Below are positions 6,927 to 13,921 of a DNA stretch of 13,983 bases, in pieces. Made by a program: the position numbers and the translations under genes. Under the pieces are notes generated by a model. The model was not told where the DNA came from. It did not search any database and saw only the letters and a list, made by a program, of their open reading frames with translations. The stretch is from CAYOHP01 sp964403795 [NCBI: uncultured bacterium] (GTDB taxonomy: Bacteria > Muiribacteriota > UBA6191 > CAZXTJ01), in NCBI GenBank assembly GCA_964403795.1, contig CAYOHP010000160.1:1-13983 (forward strand), read 5' to 3'. How positions within the stretch are numbered: the stretch's first letter is position 1; each line of letters begins with the position of its first letter.

Positions 6927-7673
6927 TCAGCGCACCGGGGCGTAGAGCCAGAGGCCCGTGAACAGCAGGGCGAGTCCGGCGAAGAGCAGGGCCGCCAAGT
7001 GCAGGAACCAGTGGGTGCGACCCAGGCTCGTCAGCTGCTCGGACTCGGAGCGGGCCGAGAGGAGGAAGGGCCGGCCCTCGGGGTCGCGTCCGCCCATGAG
7101 CAGCCCGTCGGCGGTGCCGATCACCGGCCCCAGGGCGTAGATCCGTTGCCCCACCGTGATCCCCACCACGTTGCGGCGCCGGTCGAGCAGTCGCTTGTTG
7201 CTCCCGATCAGGGGCGGCGGAGCCAGGCCCTTGAAGTCCGGGGTCGAGTCCTTGAGCGCCCGGTTCACCAGCACCTCGGCCTCGATGGTGGCGCCGGTCG
7301 GGTCGACGGCCAGCTCGGAGCCGCCCTGGCGCAGCGTGAAGGGGATGGAGGCCCGCTCCTCGTGCACCACCGTGTCGTAGGTCCGGGTGCGGGTACGGCC
7401 CCGGTCGTTCCAGGTCTCCTCCCAGCGCTCCAGCAGCTGGTGCACGAAGTGGACGCAAGGCACCCCCGTGTCGGGGAGGGTCAGGGGCTCCCGGCAGGCC
7501 ACCTCGGCGACCACCTCGTAGTAGCCCGGCTCGCGGATCCCGGGGACCGGCGTGGTCGGGGTGTCCCGGATGGCGTCGGCGGTGTTCGAAGCGCTGAAGC
7601 CTGCGTAGGCGGTCCCGGCCGCGCCCAACGCCGAGGCAGCGGCCATCCATGCATAGATCTGGGAAGGCTCCAC
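6927..7673 (-). CDS. GIDE/BAM-domain membrane protein (MUL1-like E3 ligase family, without RING)
   Basis: A 248-residue protein with one weak membrane helix at the N-terminus (about 7-26) and a strong one at the C-terminus (about 222-244), flanking a beta-rich domain. Sequence features match the GIDE domain (the 'beside a membrane' domain of mitochondrial MUL1/MAPL). These are GVPCVHFVHQL with Cys73, a W-x3-W pattern, then SIPFTLRQGG, AVDPTGATIE and VGQRIYALGPV. Many bacteria encode such proteins annotated as E3 ligase-like, but MUL1's C-terminal RING is absent here, so ligase activity is unlikely for this polypeptide alone. The GTG at 7673 keeps the whole first helix but has little Shine-Dalgarno; ATG at 7646 is the alternative. 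It lies 23 bases after the carbonic anhydrase gene, apparently in the same operon. Confidence 0.8.
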   Translation of the reverse strand: MEPSQIYAWMAAASALGAAGTAYAGFSASNTADAIRDTPTTPVPGIREPGYYEVVAEVACREPLTLPDTGVPCVHFVHQLLERWEETWNDRGRTRTRTYDTVVHEERASIPFTLRQGGSELAVDPTGATIEAEVLVNRALKDSTPDFKGLAPPPLIGSNKRLLDRRRNVVGITVGQRIYALGPVIGTADGLLMGGRDPEGRPFLLSARSESEQLTSLGRTHWFLHLAALLFAGLALLFTGLWLYAPVR

Positions 7674-7696
7674 GGCGCCAGTGTAGCCAAGCAGAC

Positions 7697-8440
7697 TTAC
7701 CAGCGCAGGTCGACCAGCCCGGTGTCCAGGTCGTAGTAGGCGCCCACGACCTTGACCTTGCCGTTGGCCATCGCCTCGCGGATCGGCTCGGACCGCGTCG
7801 CCAGGCTGTCGACGGTACGCTCCACGTTCTCCACGATGGCCCGGACCAGGAAGTTGCCCGGCTCCCGGGTGAGGTCGAGGTGGGTGGGCCGGTCGCTGCG
7901 CCAGCGCGCCCCCGGGCGGGTGGTGTTGTGGAGGATGGCCTCCACGGAAGGACGGATCGCCCGGACCAGGGCACCGAGGTGGCCCTCGTGGGCTTCGTGG
8001 TGGAGCGCCGCGGTCACGGCCCCGCAACGTTCGTGTCCCATCACGACGACCAGCGGCGTTCCCAGGTGGGCCACCGCGTATTCGATGCTCCCGAGGCCGG
8101 CGGTGTCGACCATGTGGCCGGCGCTGCGGATCTCGAAGAGATCGCCCAGACCCTGGTCGAAGACCACGGCCGGGGGCACCCGCGAATCGGAGCATGAGAC
8201 GAGCACCGCGATCGGCTTCTGGGAGCGGGCCAGGGCGGCCCGGGTGGTGGCATCCTGATGGGGGCGCTGGGGCGTCCCCTCGGCGAAGCGCCGGTTGCCC
8301 TCGACCAGCAGGGCGAGCGCCGCGTCGGGGGTCGGGCCGGAGGGGGGGGCGTGGTGGGGATCCTCGGCCCGGAGGCAGGAGGCGACCAGACCGGCAGCCA
8401 GGATGGCGGTGATGGCCAGGGCCAGCGTGGAGCGGGTCAT
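7697..8440 (-). CDS. Exported beta-class carbonic anhydrase, probable lipoprotein
   Basis: A 247-residue beta-carbonic anhydrase (CO2 + H2O to HCO3- + H+). Zinc ligands are visible as Cys83 in the motif SCSDSR, His136 and Cys139 in GHERCGA, with the Asp85-Arg87 catalytic dyad. The motifs EIRSAGHMV and SIEYAVAHLG are standard for the family. The N-terminus is not cytosolic: a hydrophobic stretch ends in LVASC, with Cys22 fitting a lipobox, so it is probably a membrane-anchored periplasmic lipoprotein, although cleavage as an ordinary signal peptide is possible. The ATG overlaps the stop of the cytochrome c gene as ATGA, indicating coupled translation. This places CO2/bicarbonate interconversion next to periplasmic electron transfer. 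Enzyme class is secure; physiological role is inferred. Confidence 0.95.
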   Translation of the reverse strand: MTRSTLALAITAILAAGLVASCLRAEDPHHAPPSGPTPDAALALLVEGNRRFAEGTPQRPHQDATTRAALARSQKPIAVLVSCSDSRVPPAVVFDQGLGDLFEIRSAGHMVDTAGLGSIEYAVAHLGTPLVVVMGHERCGAVTAALHHEAHEGHLGALVRAIRPSVEAILHNTTRPGARWRSDRPTHLDLTREPGNFLVRAIVENVERTVDSLATRSEPIREAMANGKVKVVGAYYDLDTGLVDLRW

Positions 8441-9027
8441 GGGGCACCGGGAGCGGCCGGCGTCGGGCAGCCGGACTGGAGCGTCCGCAGGAAGGCGATC
8501 AGGGCGGAGAGCTGGTGGTCGTCGAGGGCCGCACCGTAGGGAGGCATCTCGTGCCGGCCGTTGACCAGGATGGCCCGGAGCTCGGCGTCGGTGCGGGACC
8601 GGGTCCGTTCCGAGAGCAGGTTCATCCGCTCGACAGGGACCCCGAAGACGTCTGCCATCTCGCGATCTCCGGCCCCGGACATGGTGTGGCAGCCCCGACA
8701 GGTCTCGGTGAAGACCACCGAGATCGGCTCGTCCGGGTGGCCGACACCGCAGGCGACTTCCCGCAGGTCGGAGAGGATTCCCGAAACCGGGATTCGGTAG
8801 CGGCGGGCCAGCCAGGTGCGGCTCGCTTCGGGAACCTTGTCGGCGGCGCCGTATCTCGTGAGCGCTCGCTCCAGGGCGGCCCGGTAGTCGGGGTCGGAGG
8901 CCGGGGAGGCGACGGGTCTGGATTCGGCTCGGGGAGCCTCGGAGCCGGAGACCATCGGGGTCAGCAGCAGGCCCGCCGCCAGGATCGCCCCGAGAGGTGC
9001 AGAGGGGACGGATCGGCCGGCGGCCAT
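8437..9027 (-). CDS. Exported class I c-type cytochrome
   Basis: A 196-residue monoheme cytochrome c. The heme-binding motif CRGCH is at residues 110-114 (after VVFTET), followed by SGAGD, and Met161 in HEMPPYG is the likely axial ligand. The last helix, LDDHQLSALIAFLRTL, matches the class I fold. A signal peptide covers about residues 1-28 (ILAAGLLLTPMVSGS), so heme attachment takes place outside the cytoplasm. Residues 45-95 form an extra helical region not usual in a minimal cytochrome c and could be an interaction domain. The ATG at 9027 follows AAAGGAG at seven bases, a strong site, and the gene is first in the apparent operon with carbonic anhydrase and the GIDE protein. Its redox partner cannot be read from this window. 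Confidence 0.93.
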   Translation of the reverse strand: MAAGRSVPSAPLGAILAAGLLLTPMVSGSEAPRAESRPVASPASDPDYRAALERALTRYGAADKVPEASRTWLARRYRIPVSGILSDLREVACGVGHPDEPISVVFTETCRGCHTMSGAGDREMADVFGVPVERMNLLSERTRSRTDAELRAILVNGRHEMPPYGAALDDHQLSALIAFLRTLQSGCPTPAAPGAP

Positions 9028-9273
9028 GGGAGGACTCCTTTCGCGGAGGGCCGGCCCATGGGCAGGGGCGGGCTCCCCGGTGGAGGAGAGATGCAACCGG
9101 CGTGCCAGCGGAGGCGCGGCGAGCCGGGTGGACGCGGGGTCCCGGCTCGGCCGCGCCCCGGTGACCGGTCGGATCGACGGGTCAGGCTGACCGGGACGGG
9201 GCTCGGGGCGCGGCTTTGGGCCTTCCCCACGAGCTTGGAACGGGCATTGCGAGAGCGGGCCCGGAGGTCCTCG
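9028..9273. promoter_or_regulatory. Divergent intergenic region
   Basis: A 246-base stretch between two divergently transcribed exported-protein genes, so it must hold promoters for both. Ribosome sites lie at each edge: AAAGGAG on the minus strand for the cytochrome and GGAGG at 9263-9267 on the plus strand. I see no convincing -35/-10 pair and no protein-coding signal. The short open frames across it look like GC-driven shadows. Confidence 0.45.
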
Positions 9274-10332
9274 ATGCGGTTGCGACGTAGCTGGTGGGCA
9301 CTGGCGATCCTGGTTTCCGGCCTGGCGGGGGCCCACGCAGAGCCGCTGCTGGGGCAGGGGGAGGAGGCGCCCGGGGGCGAACCGAGGGGGCCGGTTCCGC
9401 TCCAGCGGGTGCGCCTGCCCCAGGACTGGCCATGGCAACTGACGATCTGGACCTCGCCCTCGGTGGGCGAGATCTCGTGGCGGAGCGCGGCCTCGCTGAT
9501 CCGGACCTACCTGCTCTCGCACCTGAAGACCCGTGTCGAGGGTGGGCTCGATATGGGCCACATGTTCGTGCACCTGCGGACCGCCGGGAACCCGCAGGGG
9601 AAGTGGAGCGGGATGAGCGACGCCGATCCCCGGGAGATGCTGTCGCTGGTGAAGGATCACGGCTACGGGCTCGGGGTGCTGGCCGCCGATGTGGCGGGGA
9701 GGCTGCACGGGGGCGAGCGGACCGAGGCGGTGGTGAGGCGGAAGCTGGAGAGGGGCGGGATCGCCTTCATGCGGTTCCTGGTGTCGGAGGCCACCGGACG
9801 GCGGCTCGAGGAGTACATGACCGGGTACGAGGCGCGGGGCGCGGGGGCCCATTACGGCGGCGCCAACCGGCCGCGCCACGGCGAGGGGGGTGGCTGCGGG
9901 TCCTACGCGGTGAGCTTCCTGGAGGTCGCCGGGCTGCTCTCGTCGGAGCTCGACCAGGCCTGGGGGGTGGTCGAGCGGATCCCGGCCGACATGTTCGGGG
10001 GACCGGGGACCGGCCGCTTCGTCTCGGCCTGGTCCCTGCTGGAATGGGTCAGCCTGGGACGGGACTGGGCGAGGAACGACGAGCCCGGGGTCATGCTCCA
10101 GATGTGGGACCCGTCGCAGGCCTACCGGTGGATCCTGGATCAGCATCGCAGCGAGCGGGCCGAGCCCACCGGGAAGTGGTTCCCCGAGGACCGGGGCCTC
10201 TCGGGCAAGGGGCTCGCCGTCGACGCCCGCCACGAGCCCACCCCGGAGGACTCGATCTGGCGGGAGGACCCTCCCGGGACGCCCCACCCGCTCGGGCGCC
10301 AGCGCAGCGTGGCGCGGCGGGTGGACGGGTGA
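9274..10332 (+). CDS. Secreted protein, possible permuted papain-like (NlpC/P60-type) hydrolase
   Basis: A 352-residue exported protein. The ATG at 9274 follows GGAGG at six bases and opens a signal peptide (WWALAILVSGLAGAHA, cleavage near 22); the frame's longer upstream extension is rejected. I recognise no named family with confidence. The mature part contains LDMGHMFVHL with His96, and later GEGGGCGSYAVSFLEVAGL with Cys208. A His motif preceding a Cys motif that starts a helix is the arrangement of circularly permuted papain-fold enzymes such as the YiiX, LRAT and DUF4105 groups, so a cysteine hydrolase acting on wall or lipid is possible. Trp-rich stretches (QDWPWQLTIW) follow the linker. 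It stands alone on this strand and ends two bases from the convergent phospholipase-like gene. Export is well supported; enzymatic assignment is tentative. Confidence 0.72.
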   Translation: MRLRRSWWALAILVSGLAGAHAEPLLGQGEEAPGGEPRGPVPLQRVRLPQDWPWQLTIWTSPSVGEISWRSAASLIRTYLLSHLKTRVEGGLDMGHMFVHLRTAGNPQGKWSGMSDADPREMLSLVKDHGYGLGVLAADVAGRLHGGERTEAVVRRKLERGGIAFMRFLVSEATGRRLEEYMTGYEARGAGAHYGGANRPRHGEGGGCGSYAVSFLEVAGLLSSELDQAWGVVERIPADMFGGPGTGRFVSAWSLLEWVSLGRDWARNDEPGVMLQMWDPSQAYRWILDQHRSERAEPTGKWFPEDRGLSGKGLAVDARHEPTPEDSIWREDPPGTPHPLGRQRSVARRVDG

Positions 10333-10334
10333 GG

Positions 10335-11828
10335 CTAGCGCGCTTCCATCCCGGCCCAGGCCGGCTCGGGGGTGGCGGATGGGCTCGGGGGCGGCAGATC
10401 CGCAGCGCCCCGGATCCGGGCTGCGAACTCTTCCCAGTCCGGACCCCGGAGGACCGGGCGCAACCCCTCGAAGACCAGCCGGCGCGGCCTGGCCGCCTCG
10501 AGGGCGAAGCGGATCAGGACCTTCCGGGTGGTGGCGCCCGGGTTGCTGGGGTCGGCGGGATCGCCTGGGCCGGCGGGCGGGGCGGGAGGGGGCTCGTCGC
10601 CGGGCTGTGAGCCGGCCGAGGGGGACGGGATCGCCTCGGGGGGGACCGGTTCGAGGTCGGCCTGTGGGAGTGCCGAGGCCGACGTCAGCGGATCGTCCTC
10701 GTCTTCGTCCTCGGAGTCGCCCCTCTGCGCCTCCTCGCTCTCGTCGTCTCCGGGGAACGCCTCGAAGGCGGTGCTGAGGCTGGGATCGAGGCAGGCGGCA
10801 GCCAAGCCGCGGGGGGGCTCGGGCTCGCCGGGATCGGCTCGCGGCGGGTCTCCGCCGTCGGTCCGGTCGGCGGCCTCCAGGGCGGAACGCACCGCGGCCT
10901 CGATGGCGGCGGCGGCGGTCGCGAGTTCGGGGTGCTCGTCGGCGGAGGCGCCCGGGCCGGTGCCGATCGCGGCCAGGAAGCCCGGGAAGAGTTCGGCCTT
11001 CGACTCGAGGCGCCGCTCCAGACCCGAGAGCAGGCGGTGCCCCAGGAGCTCGAAACGCCGGGCCGAGGCCCGGAAGCGCTTCACCCGGGTCTCGGGATCC
11101 GCCCAGGACGACTCCGGTTCCCCTGCCGGGCCTGGTGGGGGAATGCCTCCGGTCGGAGTCCCGGTCGGGAGCGAGGCCCGGAGCGCAGCGTCGAGCAGGG
11201 CACGGGGGACGAAGGGTGCCCGTCGGACCCCCGCCGGGCGGTGCCGTCGGAGTGCCGCGTCGTAGACCAGCTTGTTGATGGCGGTGGTCGCCACGTGGAG
11301 GTCTGCGGAAGTTCCCCGCGAGGGATCCCCCACCGGCCGGCCGGCGAGGTCACGGTCGGTCGGCCATCCCAGGGTGTTCCGGGACAGGGCGGCCTCCGCG
11401 GTGTTGCCGATTTCGTCCCCGGCCAGGTGGGCCACCATCCCGAGGGCTGCGGCCAGTTCCACCGGATCCCCGCGCCGCCGGGCCATGGCCACGACCCGGA
11501 AGAGGAAGGCCCGGTCATGGAGGATGGCGTTGAGCTCGGGGTCGCTCTTCCCGCCCCGGGCCGGGTCGAAGGCCAGATCGGGAGACCGGGCTGCCCGGAC
11601 GAAGGCGTGCGCCGGGGCCCGTTCGCCCAGGAAGGCGGTGTCGGGTCTGGTCGCCAGCCGGGGCCGGGCCAGGGCCGCCACGAAGGCATGGGTCTCGGGA
11701 CCGTAGGCCCGGAGGGCGGTGGGGGCAGCGACCAGGACGAGACCGAGACCGAGACCGAGGCGAAGGAGCCTCATGGTGCGGAGGGCGCGGTCCTTGCGGG
11801 TGCCCGGTCGGGAAGGGAAGGCTGCCAT
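10335..11828 (-). CDS. Secreted zinc-dependent phospholipase C-like protein with acidic/proline-rich tail
   Basis: A 497-residue protein related to the zinc-dependent phospholipase C / S1-P1 nuclease superfamily. Likely metal-site elements are YGPETH (Tyr42, His47), RSPDL (Asp84), ILHDR (His104, Asp105) and VAHLAGDEIGN (His134, Asp138). In this superfamily the mature N-terminal residue helps bind zinc, and a cleavage after TALRA would put Tyr42 first. A cleaner signal peptide starts at the internal ATG 11774 (Met19). The outer ATG at 11828 is kept because it lies only 10 bases after the upstream stop; neither has a strong ribosome site. After about residue 330 the protein is low-complexity, with an acidic run GDSEDEDEDD and a Pro-rich segment, then a more ordered C-terminus from about 440. 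It is the last gene of an envelope operon. Phospholipid is the likely substrate, but not proven. Confidence 0.75.
   Translation of the reverse strand: MAAFPSRPGTRKDRALRTMRLLRLGLGLGLVLVAAPTALRAYGPETHAFVAALARPRLATRPDTAFLGERAPAHAFVRAARSPDLAFDPARGGKSDPELNAILHDRAFLFRVVAMARRRGDPVELAAALGMVAHLAGDEIGNTAEAALSRNTLGWPTDRDLAGRPVGDPSRGTSADLHVATTAINKLVYDAALRRHRPAGVRRAPFVPRALLDAALRASLPTGTPTGGIPPPGPAGEPESSWADPETRVKRFRASARRFELLGHRLLSGLERRLESKAELFPGFLAAIGTGPGASADEHPELATAAAAIEAAVRSALEAADRTDGGDPPRADPGEPEPPRGLAAACLDPSLSTAFEAFPGDDESEEAQRGDSEDEDEDDPLTSASALPQADLEPVPPEAIPSPSAGSQPGDEPPPAPPAGPGDPADPSNPGATTRKVLIRFALEAARPRRLVFEGLRPVLRGPDWEEFAARIRGAADLPPPSPSATPEPAWAGMEAR
11739..11759. repeat. Hexanucleotide repeat (GAGACC)x3.5 in a signal-peptide coding region
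   Basis: Three and a half exact copies of GAGACC lie within the phospholipase-like gene. On the coding strand they encode the alternating Leu-Gly stretch of the signal peptide's hydrophobic core. Gain or loss of units would stay in frame and change the length of that core by two residues. Confidence 0.7.
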
Positions 11829-11838
11829 CGGGGTCCGG

Positions 11839-12813
11839 TCACAGCCGGCAGAAATGCGCCGGGTTCTTGGCGGTTCCGTTGGGCGCCCGCACCTCGAAGT
11901 GCAGGTGGTCGCCGGTCGAGATCCCGGTCGAGTTCACCGGTCCCAGGAAGGTGCCGCCTCCGACCTGCTGGCCCTTCTGCACCGACGGCTGCTCCCGCAT
12001 GTGGGCGTAGCGGGTCTCATACCCGTTGGGATGGCGGATGGTGACCATGTAGCCGTAGCCGCGGACCCAGCCGGCCTGGGTGACCACGCCCGGTCCTGCC
12101 GCGAAGATCGGCGTGCCCCGCTGGGCCGCCAAGTCGATGCCGGCGTGGCCCCCGTAGGAGCGGGCCGCTCCGAAGTGGTCGGAGATCCGATACGTGCCGG
12201 GCCTGAGTGGCGGGTTGGTGAGGAAGCCCTGGCCATTGGGCAGGACGCCTCCCGGTCCCGGGGGCTGGCCTGGGGGGATCCCGGTGCCGGGTCCCGCGGG
12301 CTTGCCCTTGGGGGCACCGAAATCGGGCATGGTCGGGGCCAGCGCCGGTCCGCCTCCGCAGGGGATCGTGAAGACCTGTCCCGGGTAGATCCAGTGGGGG
12401 TCGCGGATCCGGGACCGGTTGGCCTGGAAGATCTCGCGCCAGCGCTGTCCGGAGCCGCAGAACCGCTCTGCGATCTTCCAAAGGGAGTCGCCCCGGACCA
12501 CCGTGTAGGTGCCTCCGACGGGCCCCTTCCCGGGAGGGATCATGGGAGCGATCGGTGGCGGCAGGGCCGGAGGCGGCAGGGTCCGTCCCTGGCGACCCTG
12601 GTCGAAGGCCGTGCCGACGGTGGGACCCTGGCCGAGCAGGTCGCCCCCGGTCCCGGCGTAGGGGAGGCTTCCGGGTCCCCCGGGGGTCCCGGGGTAGACC
12701 GGGCCGCCGGGGCCGATCGGAGCCGGCCCGCCCCCCGCCTCTACCCGGACGACCAGGGAGGCGAGCCAGGCCAGGACCAGGAAGGGCCGCTTGGGACCGG
12801 TCCATCGGATCAC
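11839..12813 (-). CDS. Exported LysM-M23 peptidoglycan endopeptidase
   Basis: A 324-residue wall hydrolase or divisome-type M23 metallopeptidase. A signal peptide (FLVLAWLASLVVRVEA, to about 26) is followed by a long Gly/Pro linker (27-98), a single LysM domain (about 102-152: YTVVRGDSLWKIAERF through WIYPGQVFTIP) and a second Gly/Pro linker. The C-terminal LytM domain (about 205-324) has the complete zinc and catalytic set: H223-x3-D227 in HAGIDL, His271 in RYAHM, and HLHFE with His303/His305. It is therefore predicted active, cleaving peptide cross-links in the periplasm. The GTG at 12813 follows GGGAGG at six bases and overlaps the upstream stop (GTGA). Neighbours are a beta-propeller-like protein and a phospholipase-like protein, consistent with an envelope-remodelling operon. 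All motifs are intact, so degenerate EnvC/NlpD-type activator function is less likely. Confidence 0.93.
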   Translation of the reverse strand: MIRWTGPKRPFLVLAWLASLVVRVEAGGGPAPIGPGGPVYPGTPGGPGSLPYAGTGGDLLGQGPTVGTAFDQGRQGRTLPPPALPPPIAPMIPPGKGPVGGTYTVVRGDSLWKIAERFCGSGQRWREIFQANRSRIRDPHWIYPGQVFTIPCGGGPALAPTMPDFGAPKGKPAGPGTGIPPGQPPGPGGVLPNGQGFLTNPPLRPGTYRISDHFGAARSYGGHAGIDLAAQRGTPIFAAGPGVVTQAGWVRGYGYMVTIRHPNGYETRYAHMREQPSVQKGQQVGGGTFLGPVNSTGISTGDHLHFEVRAPNGTAKNPAHFCRL

Positions 12814-13865
12814 GGGATGCCTCCCTGGGCCTCGAAGCGGAGGACCTGATAGCCGGCCTGGTTCCAGGCGAAGCCCCAGAGCGCACCGTCGGGTCCGAGC
12901 CGGTAGCTCGGTCCGCAGTCGGCACAGTACGTGAACGGGGTGGGAACCCGCCGGGAGGAGGCGATCCCGCCGGAGATCGGGAGGGCCCAGAGCATGGTGC
13001 GGCGGGGGCGTTCGTCGCTGCGGCGCCGTGAGTCGACCAGCACCATCACCCGGTCGCGAGCCTGGCCGAGCACCTCGGCACCCAGGATCTCTTCGCCTTC
13101 CGGGGTGGTGATCCGGCCCAGCAACGAAGGGCGGGCGCCCTCTCCCCGGGAGGGGATGAGGCCGGTGGAGGCGTTGCCGCCCCGGATCCGGACGAAGGGC
13201 AGGGCCCCGTCCCGGGTGGCATGGGGCGAGTGCCCGCTGCCCCGTCGCGACCAGATCCTGGCGAAGTCGGGAGTGAAACCCACCACGCTCTGATTACCGG
13301 GATCCTCCACGTAGAGGTTGCCGTCGGCACCCCGGGCAACCTGGGTGGCGGCCACGAAGAGTCCGTGGCGGGCCTCGATCCGGCCCGAGAAGGTTGCGAT
13401 CCAGAGGGTCCCCACGTTGGTGTCGAGCAGGGCGAACCCGCCGTCGGCCAACGGTTCGAAGTCGACCAGGCGGGCCTCGCCCGGGTCGAAGGCGCCGCCC
13501 CCCAGGACGAGCTCCCGGCGGACCACGTCCCCCTCGAGCTCGATCAGTCGAGGTACGGACGCGTCCAGGATCATCACCGATCCGTCCCGGAGCGGGCGGA
13601 AGGCGGCGATCGGGGTCTCGGTCGCGAACCGGGCCTTCACCTCGCCCAGGAACGGCATGTCGGCGGCCACGGGCGGGGAATGGGCCATCAGCTCGGGATC
13701 CCCGAAGCGGGTGTAGTAGCCGGGTTCGACGGCGCCGGAGTTGGACGGCTCCGCCCCGTCCGCCGATGCGGAAAGGGGAGCGGAAGGCTCCTCGGCTGGG
13801 ACCCGGCCCGGAAGGATGGCGAAGGCCACCCCGACCAGAACCGTCCCAGCGCGAAGCGGTCGCAT
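12810..13865 (-). CDS. Secreted beta-propeller-like (NHL-type) protein
   Basis: A 351-residue exported protein starting at the ATG at 13865; a TTG at 13874 would add three residues and has no better ribosome site. The signal peptide (TVLVGVAFAILPGRVPA, cleavage before EEP) leads to a short disordered linker. Repeated short blade-like units follow: DGSVMILDASVPRLIEL, DGGFALLDTNVGTLWIA, DGNLYVEDPGNQSVVGF and DGALWGFAWNQAGYQVLRF. This DG-hydrophobic pattern is typical of NHL/SMP-30-like beta-propellers, usually binding platforms rather than enzymes. A CADC pair (Cys314, Cys317) sits near the C-terminus and might be a disulfide or metal site. It is first in the operon and overlaps the LysM-M23 gene as GTGA, so it may guide or regulate that hydrolase. 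The fold call is by pattern only. Confidence 0.72.
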   Translation of the reverse strand: MRPLRAGTVLVGVAFAILPGRVPAEEPSAPLSASADGAEPSNSGAVEPGYYTRFGDPELMAHSPPVAADMPFLGEVKARFATETPIAAFRPLRDGSVMILDASVPRLIELEGDVVRRELVLGGGAFDPGEARLVDFEPLADGGFALLDTNVGTLWIATFSGRIEARHGLFVAATQVARGADGNLYVEDPGNQSVVGFTPDFARIWSRRGSGHSPHATRDGALPFVRIRGGNASTGLIPSRGEGARPSLLGRITTPEGEEILGAEVLGQARDRVMVLVDSRRRSDERPRRTMLWALPISGGIASSRRVPTPFTYCADCGPSYRLGPDGALWGFAWNQAGYQVLRFEAQGGIP

Positions 13866-13921
13866 CCGGCCCAAGTATATTGGGCGGGATCGAATCGTAT
13901 AGCCATGCGACGGGAGCCGCC
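13866..13921. promoter_or_regulatory. AT-rich divergent promoter region with palindrome
   Basis: This 56-base gap is the only clearly AT-rich patch seen near a gene start in the window. It contains the inverted repeat CCCAA-GTATA-TTGGG (13870-13884). On the minus strand a -10-like TATACT overlaps it and ends eight bases before the ATG at 13865, so a transcript from it would be leaderless or nearly so. On the plus strand a TATAGC at 13898-13903 precedes the next gene. No good -35 box is visible for either. The palindrome could be an operator covering the minus-strand promoter. Confidence 0.4.

Noticed and set aside
8437-10287. A 616-codon frame that would fuse about 420 residues to the cytochrome c
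   Set aside because: The strong AAAGGAG site and signal peptide at 9027 mark the true start; the extension is antisense to the secreted protein at 9274-10332.
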